A stretch of 56,650 nt of DNA from contig JAEWIX010000033.1 of NCBI GenBank assembly GCA_023386885.1, positions 1-56,650 of the forward strand, read 5' to 3'. This DNA comes from Pseudomonadota bacterium. GTDB lineage: Bacteria > Pseudomonadota > Alphaproteobacteria > Rhizobiales > Xanthobacteraceae. A model generated the notes under the pieces. It was not told where the DNA came from. It made no database searches and was given only the letters and a program-made list of their open reading frames with translations. The stretch's first letter is position 1; every line of letters begins with the position of its first letter. Below are positions 16,885 through 26,381 of the stretch, piece after piece. Made by a program: the position numbers and the translations under genes.

Positions 16885-17700
16885 TTAGAGTTCGAACACC
16901 GCCGACACCGGGACGTGATCGGACGGCCGCTCCCAGCCGCGCGCGGCGCGCAGGACGCTGAAATCGCGCACGCTCCCGCGCAACGCTTCCGAGACCCAGA
17001 TATGGTCGAGCCGGCGGCCGCGATCGGCGGCGGCCCAGTCGGCGGCGCGATAGCTCCACCACGTATAGACCTTCTCGGAGAGCGGGATCCGTTCGCGCGC
17101 GACGTCGACCCAGCCGCCATGCGCCTGCACGCCGAGCAGCTTTTCGGTTTCCACCGGCGTATGCGACACAATTTTGAGAAGCTGCTTGTGCGACCAGACG
17201 TCGTGCTCGTGCGGCGCGACGTTGAGATCGCCCACCAGAATGTGCCGCGCGTCGCCCGCGGGATGCAGCGGCGCGCAGTCGCGCATCTCGTCGAGGAATT
17301 TCAGCTTGTGATCGAACTTCGGATTGAGCGCGACATCGGGAATGTCGCCGCCCGCCGGCACATAGAAGTTGTGCAGCACGAGGGGCGCCTTGAGATTGGC
17401 CCTGGCGCCGATCGACACCGAGATGTGCCGCGAATCCAGCTTGTCGCAGAAGGTGCGCACGTCGGTCGAATCGAACGGCAGTTTCGAGACGATGGCGACG
17501 CCGTGATAACCCTTCTGCCCGTTCAGCGCGACGTGTTCGTAGCCGAGCCGCTTGAAGCGCTTCAGCGGAAACGCGTCGTCAGGGCATTTGGTTTCCTGCA
17601 GACACAGCACGTCCGGCCGCGCCGCCTTGATGAACTTGGCGACCAGTTCGATGCGCAGACGCACCGAATTGATGTTCCAGGTGGTGAGCTTGAATTGCAT
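16885..17700 (-). CDS. xthA: exodeoxyribonuclease III XthA
   Basis: A 271-residue endonuclease/exonuclease/phosphatase-fold AP endonuclease of base excision repair. The N-terminal 'TTWNINSVRLR' gives the metal-binding Asn, 'CLQETKCPDDAFP' the metal-binding Glu, 'GDLNVAPHEHDVW' the catalytic Asp and Asn, and 'SDHVPVSAVF' the terminal Asp-His. The length fits. It lies downstream of lolA and ftsK on the same strand, an order common in Rhizobiales, but a 109-bp family 1 repeat separates it from lolA. Confidence 0.95.
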   Translation of the reverse strand: MQFKLTTWNINSVRLRIELVAKFIKAARPDVLCLQETKCPDDAFPLKRFKRLGYEHVALNGQKGYHGVAIVSKLPFDSTDVRTFCDKLDSRHISVSIGARANLKAPLVLHNFYVPAGGDIPDVALNPKFDHKLKFLDEMRDCAPLHPAGDARHILVGDLNVAPHEHDVWSHKQLLKIVSHTPVETEKLLGVQAHGGWVDVARERIPLSEKVYTWWSYRAADWAAADRGRRLDHIWVSEALRGSVRDFSVLRAARGWERPSDHVPVSAVFEL

Positions 17701-17716
17701 GAAATGGAAGGGTGCC

Positions 17717-17825
17717 CGTCATCCTGAGGTGCGCGCTCACGCGCCTCAAAGGATGACACGATGAATGTTGAAAGGCCGTCGCCCTTCGAGGCTCGCCGCA
17801 TGCGGCTCGCACCTCAGGGTGACGG
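17717..17825. repeat. palindromic intergenic repeat, family 1 copy C
   Basis: CGTCATCCTGAGGTGCGCGC on the left, an internal AAGGATGACACG, and CGCACCTCAGGGTGACGG on the right. It fills the xthA-lolA gap. Confidence 0.85.
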
Positions 17826-17866
17826 CCTTTTATCTCATTGCATGCCCGGCGTCGACTGGACGCGTA

Positions 17867-18763
17867 TTACTGATGCGGCGTGGAATAGTTGGTGTAATCG
17901 ATCTTGAACATCGACGGATCCGGCCGCTTGGTCGCATCGAGATTGTAGACCGCGACGGTGGTGTCGTAGCCCTGCGGATCGGTGATGGTCCACTGCTTGA
18001 GCATGTTGTCCTTGACGCCGAACATCAGCATCAGCCGGCTGGTGCCGACCAGCGGGTTCTGCTCCTCCAGCGTGATGCTGATGTATAGATCGTCGGCGGA
18101 GACGCCGACCACCTTGGTATCGCGCATCAGGTCGATACGATCCGCCAGCAAAAAGCGCAGCGGGGTCTGCGACAGCGGATAAGCATCCTGCGTCGCCAGC
18201 TTGCGGTCGCGCACCACCACGGACTGGCCATCGGCGACGATCGAGATGTTGCTCGGCGCGTCGTATTCGAAGCGAATCTTGCCCGGCTTCTGCATGTAGA
18301 AATCGCCGGTGGTGCGGCTGCCGTCCGGCCCGACCTGCACGAACTGCCCGACCAGCGTTTGCAGCGATGACAGGTAGCCGCTGACCTTGGCGGCCTCGGC
18401 GCGCTGCTTCGCATCGAAGCTGGTGAACAGCCCTCCGGTGGCGCGTTTGCGCGGATCGGGAATGATCGGATTAGGCGGTGCGGTGGCGGCGGGTGCGGGT
18501 TTTCCGGCGACCGGGGCCGGCTTGCCCGCCTGCGCCACCACGACACTGCCGTCACGCGCGGCCGGCGCCGGCTTCGGCAACGGAATCTCCTCGGCGAGCG
18601 CGGGCAGCGTCAGCAATCCCGACAGCGCGGCCGCGACGATCGCGCGCCCGGCACGCGCCCTGATGGACTCGCCGTGAACAACGCTTTTCGAAATGCCTTC
18701 AGAAGCGTCTTTCAAAGTGCCTTTCAAAGAGCCTTGGGTGAGCCTTTTCGGATGTCTATGCAA
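17867..18763 (-). CDS. lolA: outer-membrane lipoprotein carrier LolA-like protein
   Basis: A 298-residue LolA-fold protein that ferries lipoproteins across the periplasm from LolCDE to the outer membrane. A hydrophobic signal segment (about residues 41-57, 'IVAAALSGLLTLPALA') follows a long basic N-region, then comes a Pro/Ala-rich linker. The LolA domain (about 115-298) has 'GQFVQVGPDGSRTTGDFYMQ', 'PGKIRFEYD' and 'VVVRDRKLATQDAYPL'. No ATG opens the frame: the start shown is a TTG with AGGACGAG seven bases upstream, and another TTG at 18715 is possible. It lies 152 bp after ftsK, probably co-transcribed. Confidence 0.82.
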   Translation of the reverse strand: MHRHPKRLTQGSLKGTLKDASEGISKSVVHGESIRARAGRAIVAAALSGLLTLPALAEEIPLPKPAPAARDGSVVVAQAGKPAPVAGKPAPAATAPPNPIIPDPRKRATGGLFTSFDAKQRAEAAKVSGYLSSLQTLVGQFVQVGPDGSRTTGDFYMQKPGKIRFEYDAPSNISIVADGQSVVVRDRKLATQDAYPLSQTPLRFLLADRIDLMRDTKVVGVSADDLYISITLEEQNPLVGTSRLMLMFGVKDNMLKQWTITDPQGYDTTVAVYNLDATKRPDPSMFKIDYTNYSTPHQ

Positions 18764-18915
18764 TGTCTCGTCCTGATGGGGCTGTATTGAGGCTGGCGCT
18801 AAAGCAAGGCTGTGGCGATTTCGCGACTCCGGAGCGTGATCCCGAAATGAGGATGCCGGTTTTCGGTTGGATCACGCGCACTCAAAAACACTTGAGACTC
18901 CTCCGGTCGCGATGC

Positions 18916-21438
18916 TCAGAAAGGACTTTCCTCTTCCTGGTCGATGAGAATTTCACGTTTGCCGGCGTGATTGGGCTGGCCGACGATGCCTTCCAGTTCC
19001 ATGCGCTCCATCAACGAAGCGGCACGGTTGTAGCCGATCTGCAGGCGGCGCTGGATGTAGCTCGTGGAGGCCTTGCGGTCGCGCTTGACGATGGCCACCG
19101 CCTGCGAGAACAGGTCGCCGCCGCCGTCGCCGCCCATGCCGGTAGAATCGAACACCGCGCCGTCCTCGCCCTCGGTCGGCTCTTCCGCGGTGACCGCCTC
19201 GAGATATTCCGGCTGGCCCTGCGTCTTGAGGTGGCGCACCACCTTCTCGACTTCCTCGTCCGACACGAACGGGCCGTGGACGCGCGAGACGCGGCCGCCG
19301 CCGGCCATGTAGAGCATGTCGCCCTGGCCGAGCAGTTGCTCGGCGCCCATCTCGCCAAGGATGGTGCGCGAGTCGATTTTCGACGTGACCTGGAAGGAAA
19401 TACGCGTCGGGAAGTTGGCCTTGATGGTGCCGGTGATGACGTCCACCGACGGGCGCTGCGTCGCAAGGATGACGTGCAGGCCGGCGGCGCGCGCCATCTG
19501 CGCGAGGCGCTGCACCGCGCCTTCAATGTCCTTGCCGGCGACCATCATCAGGTCGGCCATCTCATCCACGATGATGACGATGTAAGGCAGCGCGTCGAGT
19601 TCGAGCTTTTCTTCCTCGTAGATCGCCTTGCCGGTTTCCTTGTCGAAGCCGGTATGCACCGTGCGCGTCAGTTCCTCGCCCTTGGCACGCGCTTCCGCGA
19701 GCCGCGCGTTGAAGCCGTCGATGTTGCGCACGCCGAGCTTGGCCATCTTCTTGTAGCGCTCTTCCATCTCGCGCACGGCCCACTTCAGCGCGACGACGGC
19801 CTTCTTCGGATCGGTCACCACCGGCGTCAGCAGATGCGGAATGCCGTCATAGACCGAGAGTTCGAGCATCTTCGGATCGACCATGATCAGGCGGCACTGG
19901 TCCGGCCGCAACCGATAGACCAGCGACAGGATCATGGTGTTGATCGCGACCGACTTGCCCGAACCGGTGGTACCGGCGATCAGCATGTGCGGCGTGCGTG
20001 CCAGATCGATGATGATGGATTCGCCGCCGATGTTCTTGCCGAGGCACAGCGGCAGCTTGGCGGTGGATTCGTCGGATTCCTTCGCGGTGAGAATCTCGCG
20101 CAAATACACCTTCTCGCGCTTGACGTTGGGCAGTTCGATGCCGATGGCGTTGCGGCCCGGCACCACCGCGACGCGCGCCGACAGCGCGCTCATCGAGCGC
20201 GCGATGTCGTCGGCCAAGCCGATGACGCGCGACGACTTGATACCGGGCGCGGGCTCCAGTTCGTACAGCGTGACCACCGGGCCGGGGCTCGCCTTGACGA
20301 TCTCGCCGCGCACGCCGAAATCCTGCAACACGCCTTCCAGCGAGCGCGAGTTGTTCTCCAGTTCGGTCTTGCTGAGCGAGACGCGATCCGACGCCTTTGG
20401 TGAAGCCAGCACATTGACGGAGGGCAGTTCGAATTCGACGTGCGCCTTGCGCGATGACGCACGCGGCGCGGCCTTCTTGCGCGGAGCGCGGGCGACGGGC
20501 GCTTCGTCTTCTTCCTCCTCGTCTTCCTCCTCCTCGTCGTCCTCTTCCTCGTAGTCTTCTTCCTCGTCGTCCTCATAGGTTTCGTCAGCGGCGTCATGCG
20601 GCGCGATCGAGGGACTGGCACGACGGCCTTTGCCATCGAGCGTCGGCTCATGCCGTTCGAAGCGCGCGGCGGGCGTCGCCGAGCCGCTCGCCACCAGCGA
20701 ACGATAGGCCGTGACCATCAGGCGGCCGAGCCGCGCCTTGGCGCTCATCAACGCATGCACCACGAAGCCGAGCATCGCCGCGCGACGATCGTTTTCGGCC
20801 TCGTCGTCGGCGGACAACGGCGTCTCGTCGTCCTCGTCGAACAGCGTCGCTTCTTCGGTTTCGCGCGCGCCGAAACCGGCCGCGAACACGAAGGTGGCGA
20901 TGCAGGCGGCGAGATAGACCGCGCCGAACAGCAGCGAATAGACAAACCCGAACGGCCCCAGCACCAGCGCCGGCGCGCGCACCAGACCGTCGCCGACCAC
21001 GCCGCCGAGCCCGGTCGGCAGCGGCCACGCGGCATTGTGCGGCCAGCAGCTTGCGAAGCCGGCGGCGAACACCGTGCACAGCACCCAGCAGGCGAACCGC
21101 AGCGCTTCGCGATCGAACGGCCGCCGCGTCAGCATCCGCCAGCCCCACACCGCCATCGGCAGCAGCAGCATGATGGCGCCGAGTCCGAGAATCTGCATCA
21201 GCAGATCGGCGCCGATGGCACCGGGATAACCCATGATGTTGCGGATCGGCCGCGAGGTGGCGTGGCTGAGCGAGGGATCCTGCACCGACCAGGTGATCAG
21301 CGCCGCAGTCGTCGCCGCCGCCAGCGCGATCAGGCCAAGTCCCGTCAACGCGCGCAACTGCCGCAGCAGCATGTCGCGAACCGAGGCCGGCAAATGCCCG
21401 ACCAGGGGAATGACACGTTCGGTCGCCGCCATCCTCAT
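18916..21438 (-). CDS. ftsK: DNA translocase FtsK
   Basis: An 840-residue septal DNA pump that clears and aligns chromosome termini for XerCD dimer resolution. Four membrane helices lie in about residues 28-180. A linker with a run of Asp/Glu (about 284-311) comes next, then the alpha and beta domains with Walker A GTTGSGKS (489-496) and 'IVIIVDEMADLMM'. The C-terminal gamma winged helix ('STSYIQRRLQIGYNRAA') reads KOPS. The start is ATG 21438 or 21432. The aminotransferase gene ends 12 bp upstream, so the two are probably one unit behind the CtrA-like box at 22761. Confidence 0.96.
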   Translation of the reverse strand: MRMAATERVIPLVGHLPASVRDMLLRQLRALTGLGLIALAAATTAALITWSVQDPSLSHATSRPIRNIMGYPGAIGADLLMQILGLGAIMLLLPMAVWGWRMLTRRPFDREALRFACWVLCTVFAAGFASCWPHNAAWPLPTGLGGVVGDGLVRAPALVLGPFGFVYSLLFGAVYLAACIATFVFAAGFGARETEEATLFDEDDETPLSADDEAENDRRAAMLGFVVHALMSAKARLGRLMVTAYRSLVASGSATPAARFERHEPTLDGKGRRASPSIAPHDAADETYEDDEEEDYEEEDDEEEEDEEEEDEAPVARAPRKKAAPRASSRKAHVEFELPSVNVLASPKASDRVSLSKTELENNSRSLEGVLQDFGVRGEIVKASPGPVVTLYELEPAPGIKSSRVIGLADDIARSMSALSARVAVVPGRNAIGIELPNVKREKVYLREILTAKESDESTAKLPLCLGKNIGGESIIIDLARTPHMLIAGTTGSGKSVAINTMILSLVYRLRPDQCRLIMVDPKMLELSVYDGIPHLLTPVVTDPKKAVVALKWAVREMEERYKKMAKLGVRNIDGFNARLAEARAKGEELTRTVHTGFDKETGKAIYEEEKLELDALPYIVIIVDEMADLMMVAGKDIEGAVQRLAQMARAAGLHVILATQRPSVDVITGTIKANFPTRISFQVTSKIDSRTILGEMGAEQLLGQGDMLYMAGGGRVSRVHGPFVSDEEVEKVVRHLKTQGQPEYLEAVTAEEPTEGEDGAVFDSTGMGGDGGGDLFSQAVAIVKRDRKASTSYIQRRLQIGYNRAASLMERMELEGIVGQPNHAGKREILIDQEEESPF

Positions 21439-21450
21439 GCGCCCCCGCGT

Positions 21451-22668
21451 TTAATCCAACACCGCGACCAGCCGATGCAAGGCCTCGGCGGCCGTCTCAA
21501 AGTCCTGCACCATCGCCACCCGGATGTAACCCGCGCCGGGATTTGAGCCGTCGGCCTGCGGGCGGGCGAGATAGCTGCCCGGAATCACCCGCACGCCGCC
21601 GTCCTTGAAAAGCTTCACCGTCGCCGCCTCGTCGCCGCCGTAAGCGGAGACATCGAGCCACAGGCAGAACCCACCGGCCGGCCGGCTGTAGCCGTAGCGA
21701 TTGCCGAGAATCTGATCGGCGAGATCGAACTTGATGCGATAAAGCCTTCGGTTTTCCTCGACATGCGCCTCGTCGTTATAGGCAGCCGCCGCGACATGCT
21801 GCAGCGGCACCGGCACCTGCGGCGCGGCGACGTTGCGCAACTCGTGAAACGCCGAGAGGAATTTCGGATCGCCGGCGACGAAGCCGACACGCATTCCCGG
21901 AAGATTCGAGCGCTTCGACAGCGACTGGAACACCGCGACGTTGGCGAAGTCCGGGCCCGCCGCCTCCAGCATGCTGCCGGGCGCCTCGCGAGTGTAGATT
22001 TCCGAGTAGCACTCGTCGGCGAGGATCATGAAGCCATACTGCCGCGCCAGCGCCACCAGCCGATCGCAGTAAGCGCGCGAAGCCACCGATCCCTGCGGAT
22101 TGGCGGGCGAAGCGATGTAGATCGCGACCGTGCGCGCCAGCGTCGCCGGATCGAGCGCATCGAGATCGGGCAGAAAGCCGTTGTCGCGGGTGGTCGGCAG
22201 GAAAATCGGCTCGCAGCCGGCCGCCTGACTGCCGGCGGCATAGGCCGGATAGAACGGATTCGGCAGCAGGATCGCGGGCACTCCCTGCCGTGGCCCGACG
22301 AAGCGGGCGGCAGTGATCGCGGCGAAGAACAATCCCTCGCGGCTGCCGTTGAGCACCAAGACCTCGGTTTCCGGATCGACCGGGTGCGCGAGCGCATAGC
22401 GCCGGTCCAGCCAGTTGGCCGCCGCCGTGCGGAACGGCAGAATCCCCTTGGCGATGGGGTAGCGGCCGAAATCATTGATATACTGGGCTAAAATCGATCC
22501 GACAAAGGGCGGAATCGGATGCTGCGGCTCGCCCAGCGACATCGCGATCAGCGGCTTTCCCGGCTCATGCGGCGCCAGCAGTTCGGCCAGCCGCGCAAAA
22601 GGCGAGCGTTGGCCACCGACAGGGCCGGAAGCCGACTGCGCCGCAGCGGATGTCGCGGGGATCACCAT
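21451..22668 (-). CDS. class I/II PLP aminotransferase
   Basis: A 405-residue fold-type I aminotransferase. PLP-binding Lys252 is in 'QSLSKRSNLPGMRVGF' and Asp218 in 'ILADECYSEIY'. The N-terminal 'LGEPQHPIPP' and 'NGSREGLFF' segments resemble succinyldiaminopimelate aminotransferases (DapC type), which would place it in lysine/peptidoglycan precursor synthesis. That assignment is inference from style, and a general amino acid aminotransferase is possible. It is immediately upstream of ftsK (12 bp). The ATG at 22668 has no strong ribosome-binding site. Confidence 0.85.
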   Translation of the reverse strand: MVIPATSAAAQSASGPVGGQRSPFARLAELLAPHEPGKPLIAMSLGEPQHPIPPFVGSILAQYINDFGRYPIAKGILPFRTAAANWLDRRYALAHPVDPETEVLVLNGSREGLFFAAITAARFVGPRQGVPAILLPNPFYPAYAAGSQAAGCEPIFLPTTRDNGFLPDLDALDPATLARTVAIYIASPANPQGSVASRAYCDRLVALARQYGFMILADECYSEIYTREAPGSMLEAAGPDFANVAVFQSLSKRSNLPGMRVGFVAGDPKFLSAFHELRNVAAPQVPVPLQHVAAAAYNDEAHVEENRRLYRIKFDLADQILGNRYGYSRPAGGFCLWLDVSAYGGDEAATVKLFKDGGVRVIPGSYLARPQADGSNPGAGYIRVAMVQDFETAAEALHRLVAVLD

Positions 22669-22760
22669 CTTGAAATGCCAGCACTTTCACGGAACCCGGC
22701 CGCATTGTTCAGCATCCCTGGGCCGGGCAGAAACGGATGCCTAACATAGGGATGCCGAGG

Positions 22761-22775
22761 TTAAGACGCGATTAA
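22761..22775. promoter_or_regulatory. CtrA-type box TTAA-N7-TTAA
   Basis: A perfect match to the cell-cycle regulator CtrA full site: TTAA (22761-22764), seven bases, TTAA followed by CC. It lies 92 bp upstream of the aminotransferase start and so ahead of the aminotransferase-ftsK unit. No other full site was noticed in the window. Confidence 0.6.
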
Positions 22776-22822
22776 CCATCGGCATGATCCCAGAAAGTGG
22801 AGCCGGTTTGGACGAGATCATG

Positions 22823-22872
22823 CCCTCTTCAGGAAAAGACGGGATTGTTTCGTTTCACTCGCAATGACGAGA
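22823..22872. repeat. partial 'CGTCATTGCGAG' type repeat
   Basis: Contains GGGATTGTTTCGTTTCACTC and GCAATGACGAG, i.e. the reverse of the CGTCATTGCGAG...GAAACAATCC element. A more diverged copy is at 39420-39466. It lies between the aminotransferase gene and the hydroxylase gene. Confidence 0.55.
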
Positions 22873-22900
22873 AGAGGCTGCATTTTGCTCCAAATACGAT

Positions 22901-24811
22901 CTAGCCCGCGCTCCGCAGCATGAATGCATCGAAGAACGCCGCGAGATCGTTGTGCGCATCGAGCGGCAGTACGTTGGCGACGTACTGGTCCGGGCGGACC
23001 ACCACGATGCACCCCTTCGCGCGGGCGATACCGCGCGCGTCGAAAATGTCGGGACCATTCTTCAGGTCCGGGCAGAATGCCTTTTCATAATCGATCAGTT
23101 CGAAGCGTCCCTTGCACGGCCGCAGCAGCGGCGGCAGCGCATCGAACACGAGATCGCGGTGACCTTGCTGCAACACCGCGCGCGCATCGATCACCGAATC
23201 GATGTCGGCATCCGCCGACGCATAAGCCCGCAGCGGCGAGGCGTCGGATTGCGCCAGCCATTCGCACAGCGCGCGCAGCCGCGATGACGGATCGTCCGGC
23301 ATCCTGTCATCGGCGAACAGAAACAATCGCCAGCGGCCGTCCGCTTTCGCGACATGGCCGAGATGCAGGGGCTTGGCGTCGGCGAGCCGGATCACCGGCG
23401 CGGAGTGAAACCGCATCCCGACCGTGAAGCCGGTCGCGAGCTGTTGATGTACCGGCGCGGCGGTGATCAGCGACGGCGCGTAATGCACGGCGGTGCCGGC
23501 GGTGAAGCGACCCTGCTTGACGAAGTATGTTTGAAACTCCGCCGGATCGATGCCGTCCTCGTCGCCCGCGCCGGACTCCTTCGGCCGCGCGCTGAACATT
23601 TTCGCGAAGGCGCGGTCGAAGTCGATCAGCTCCTTCGCCAGCGCGCGCCGCTCGTCGGAATAAGTGTGCAGGATCGCCGGCGACGATTGCCCGCGAAGCA
23701 CGGCCGCGAGTTTCCAGCCGAGATTGAAGCCGTCCTGCATCGAGACGTTCATGCCCTGCCCGGCTTTCGGACTATGGGTGTGGCAGGCATCGCCCGCGAT
23801 GAACACCGATGGATGCGTTGAATCATCGGTCGCGTTGTCGAAGCGATCGCACAGCCGCTGCCCGATCTCGTAGACCGACCACCACGCCACCTCCCTCACG
23901 TCGAGCGTATAGGGACGAAAGATGCGTTGCGCTGCCTTGACCAGATGCTCCGCGGTGATGGCTTTGCTGGCGACGCGTTCGCCTTCCGCAAGCTTGTCGA
24001 GTTCGATGTAGAGCCGAACCAGATAGCCGCCCTCGCGCGGAATGATCAGCATGCTGCCGTCGTTGGCCGAATGAATCGCCGCCTTCAGCCGCACGTCGGG
24101 AAAGTCGGTCACCGCCAGCACGTCCATCACGCCCCAGGCCTGATTGGCGGAATCGCCGGTGAGTGCGCGGCCGATCGCCTGCCGCACGCTGCTGCGCGCG
24201 CCGTCGCAGCCGACGACGTAACGCGCATGCACGGTCTCGATCTCGCCTTCATGGCCGGCATCGAGGCGCTCGAGCCGCGCGGCCACAGGATGGGTCGCGC
24301 TTGAACCCGCCATCGCGAGCCCAATGAAGCGGCGTCGATAGACCGGCTCCAGCCGCGACGGCGCATGCCGCATCGTTTCCAGCAGAAAATCATGCACGCG
24401 CGCCTGATTGAGGATGACGTGCGGCATTTCCGACAGCCCATCCTCGACGTCCTGCACGCGGCCGCTGCGTACGATGCGCGAGGGATCGGCGGCGTCCGGC
24501 TTCCAGAACGCCACCTCGTTGACCCAGTAGGACTCCTTCTTGACGCGCTCGCTGAACCCGAACGCCTCGAACATCTCCATGGTGCGGCAGGCGATGCCGT
24601 CGGCTTGCCCGACTTGCAGCGGGCCGTCCTTGCTTTCGACAATCATGGTGGCGATGTCGGGAAAGGCCGCAAGCTGCGCCGCCAGCGTCAGCCCGGCGGG
24701 GCCGCAGCCGACGATCAGCACATCGACGTGATCGGGCGGCGTGTCCTTGCGTGCGGCGGCAGGCGCGATCGCCGGATCGCCGGGCCGGAATCCGTCAAGA
24801 TGAAACTGCAT
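22901..24811 (-). CDS. aromatic-ring FAD-dependent monooxygenase (3-hydroxybenzoate 4-/phenol 2-monooxygenase type)
   Basis: A 636-residue group A flavoprotein monooxygenase. The FAD-binding GCGPAG motif is at 35-40, 'VGCDGARSSVRQAIG' is the DG motif, and 'FIAGDACHTHSPKAGQGMN' is the ribityl-binding motif. A C-terminal thioredoxin-like domain (about 450-636) is typical of phenol 2-monooxygenase and MobA-like enzymes that hydroxylate phenolic acids with NADPH and oxygen. Substrate specificity is inferred only from size and architecture. The ATG at 24811 is preceded by GGAGGAACG; the frame is open upstream without similarity. No aromatic-degradation genes lie beside it. Confidence 0.82.
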   Translation of the reverse strand: MQFHLDGFRPGDPAIAPAAARKDTPPDHVDVLIVGCGPAGLTLAAQLAAFPDIATMIVESKDGPLQVGQADGIACRTMEMFEAFGFSERVKKESYWVNEVAFWKPDAADPSRIVRSGRVQDVEDGLSEMPHVILNQARVHDFLLETMRHAPSRLEPVYRRRFIGLAMAGSSATHPVAARLERLDAGHEGEIETVHARYVVGCDGARSSVRQAIGRALTGDSANQAWGVMDVLAVTDFPDVRLKAAIHSANDGSMLIIPREGGYLVRLYIELDKLAEGERVASKAITAEHLVKAAQRIFRPYTLDVREVAWWSVYEIGQRLCDRFDNATDDSTHPSVFIAGDACHTHSPKAGQGMNVSMQDGFNLGWKLAAVLRGQSSPAILHTYSDERRALAKELIDFDRAFAKMFSARPKESGAGDEDGIDPAEFQTYFVKQGRFTAGTAVHYAPSLITAAPVHQQLATGFTVGMRFHSAPVIRLADAKPLHLGHVAKADGRWRLFLFADDRMPDDPSSRLRALCEWLAQSDASPLRAYASADADIDSVIDARAVLQQGHRDLVFDALPPLLRPCKGRFELIDYEKAFCPDLKNGPDIFDARGIARAKGCIVVVRPDQYVANVLPLDAHNDLAAFFDAFMLRSAG

Positions 24812-24902
24812 CGTTCCTCCGTCCGCGCACTTGCGACACGGAAACCTATCCCGTTGTCGTGCGGAGTGGAAACCAATCGGCACGCAAGAAATGCATCACT
24901 GC

Positions 24903-24933
24903 AAAACGAAAGGCTCCGGCTTTCACCGGAGCC
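24903..24933 (-). terminator. intrinsic terminator of amtB copy 2
   Basis: Minus-strand hairpin GGCTCCGG, loop TGAAAG, CCGGAGCC, followed by TTTCGTTTTGC. It lies about 77 bp beyond the amtB stop. Confidence 0.75.
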
Positions 24934-25009
24934 CTTCGCGACCGGGCCAACTTGGGAGGAAGAAAATCCCGGCCAGTTGCGGCGCGCGTTGCTTCGCGCC
25001 GCTATCGGT

Positions 25010-26341
25010 TCACATATTGTAAGCGCGCTCGCCGTGGTCGGTGATGTCGAGGCCTTCGCGCTCGGCATCGGTCGCGGGCCGCAGGCCGATGGTGAGATCG
25101 AGCACCTTGAAAATCAGCGCCGAGATCACGCCGCACCAGACGACGGCGATGATCACCGCGACAATCTGATTCCAGACCTGCGTGGCCATGTCGTAGTTCT
25201 CGACGCCGACGCCGCCGAGCGAGGCGCTGACAAACACGCCGGTACCGATCGAGCCGACGATGCCGGCGACGCCGTGCACGCCGAACACGTCGGCGGTGTC
25301 GTCATAGCCGAAGGCGTTCTTTACCGTGGTGCAGAAGAAGAACGACACCGCGCCGCCGACGAGGCCGAGCACGATGCCGCCGATCGGGCCGACCAGACCC
25401 GCCGCCGGTGTGATCGCCACCAGACCGGCGATGACGCCGGACACGGTGCCGAGCAACGACGCCTTGCCCTTGGCCGCCCACTCCACGAACATCCACGACA
25501 GCGCTGCTGCGGCGGTGGCGAGCAGCGTGTTGACCAGCGCCAGCGCGGCAACGTCGTTGGCGGCAAGCGCTGAGCCGGCGTTGAAGCCGAACCAGCCGAT
25601 CCATAGCAGCGCGCCGCCGGTGAAGGTCAGTGTCAGCGAATGCGGCGCCATCAGATCCTTGCCGAATCCGACCCGCTTGCCGACGATCAGCGCGCCGACG
25701 AGGCCCGCGATGCCGGCATTGATGTGCACCACGGTGCCGCCGGCGAAATCGAGCGCGCCGAGCTTCATCAGGTAGCCGTCGCTCTGCCAGACCATGTGCG
25801 CGATCGGATAGTAGACGAGGATGCCCCACAGCAGCGCGAACAGCAGCGTCACGGAGAACTTGGTGCGCTCCGCGAAGGCACCGAGCGCCAGCGCCGGCGT
25901 GATCGACGCGAACGTCATCTGGAAGGCGAAGAACACGTATTCGGGAATCGTGCCGCCGCTGTTGACGGTGTCCTTGGCGACGCCGCTGAGGAACGCCTTG
26001 GCAAAGCCGCCGATGAAGGGCGAGCCTTCGGTGAAGGCGAGGCTGTAGCCGATCGCCACCCACATCAGCATCGACAGACATGCCACCGCCAGCACCTGTG
26101 TGAGCACGGAGAGCATGTTCTTGGAGCGCACCAGGCCGCCGTAGAACAGCGCGAGGCCCGGCACGATCATCAGCAGCACCAGGAGCGTCGAGGTCAGCAT
26201 CCAGGCGGTGTCGCCCTTGTCGGCGACGGCGGGCGCGGCGGCCGTGGCCTGCGCCAGCGCCATGTCGGCGAATCCGGCGGTTGCGGCGAGGCCAATGGCG
26301 GTACCGATGAGTCCCGCACGAACGGGATAAGCGAACGTCAT
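25010..26341 (-). CDS. amtB: ammonium transporter AmtB (copy 2)
   Basis: A 443-residue Amt/Rh channel with a signal peptide (to about 'ADMALAQ') and about 11 membrane helices. Motifs include 'GLALFYGGLVRSKNMLS', 'DFAGGTVVHINAGIAGLVG' and 'DVFGVHGVAGIVGSIGTG', containing the two pore histidines. The tail 'REGLDITDHGERAY' matches the GlnK-binding end. ATG 26341 has AGGAG upstream; the longer frame to 26398 overlaps glnK and is rejected. It lies 40 bp after glnK copy 2. It is clearly diverged from copy 1, so this is not a recent duplication. Confidence 0.94.
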   Translation of the reverse strand: MTFAYPVRAGLIGTAIGLAATAGFADMALAQATAAAPAVADKGDTAWMLTSTLLVLLMIVPGLALFYGGLVRSKNMLSVLTQVLAVACLSMLMWVAIGYSLAFTEGSPFIGGFAKAFLSGVAKDTVNSGGTIPEYVFFAFQMTFASITPALALGAFAERTKFSVTLLFALLWGILVYYPIAHMVWQSDGYLMKLGALDFAGGTVVHINAGIAGLVGALIVGKRVGFGKDLMAPHSLTLTFTGGALLWIGWFGFNAGSALAANDVAALALVNTLLATAAAALSWMFVEWAAKGKASLLGTVSGVIAGLVAITPAAGLVGPIGGIVLGLVGGAVSFFFCTTVKNAFGYDDTADVFGVHGVAGIVGSIGTGVFVSASLGGVGVENYDMATQVWNQIVAVIIAVVWCGVISALIFKVLDLTIGLRPATDAEREGLDITDHGERAYNM

Positions 26342-26381
26342 GAATTTTACTCCTGAAAGAAAATGAATGCGGGCGAGGGAC

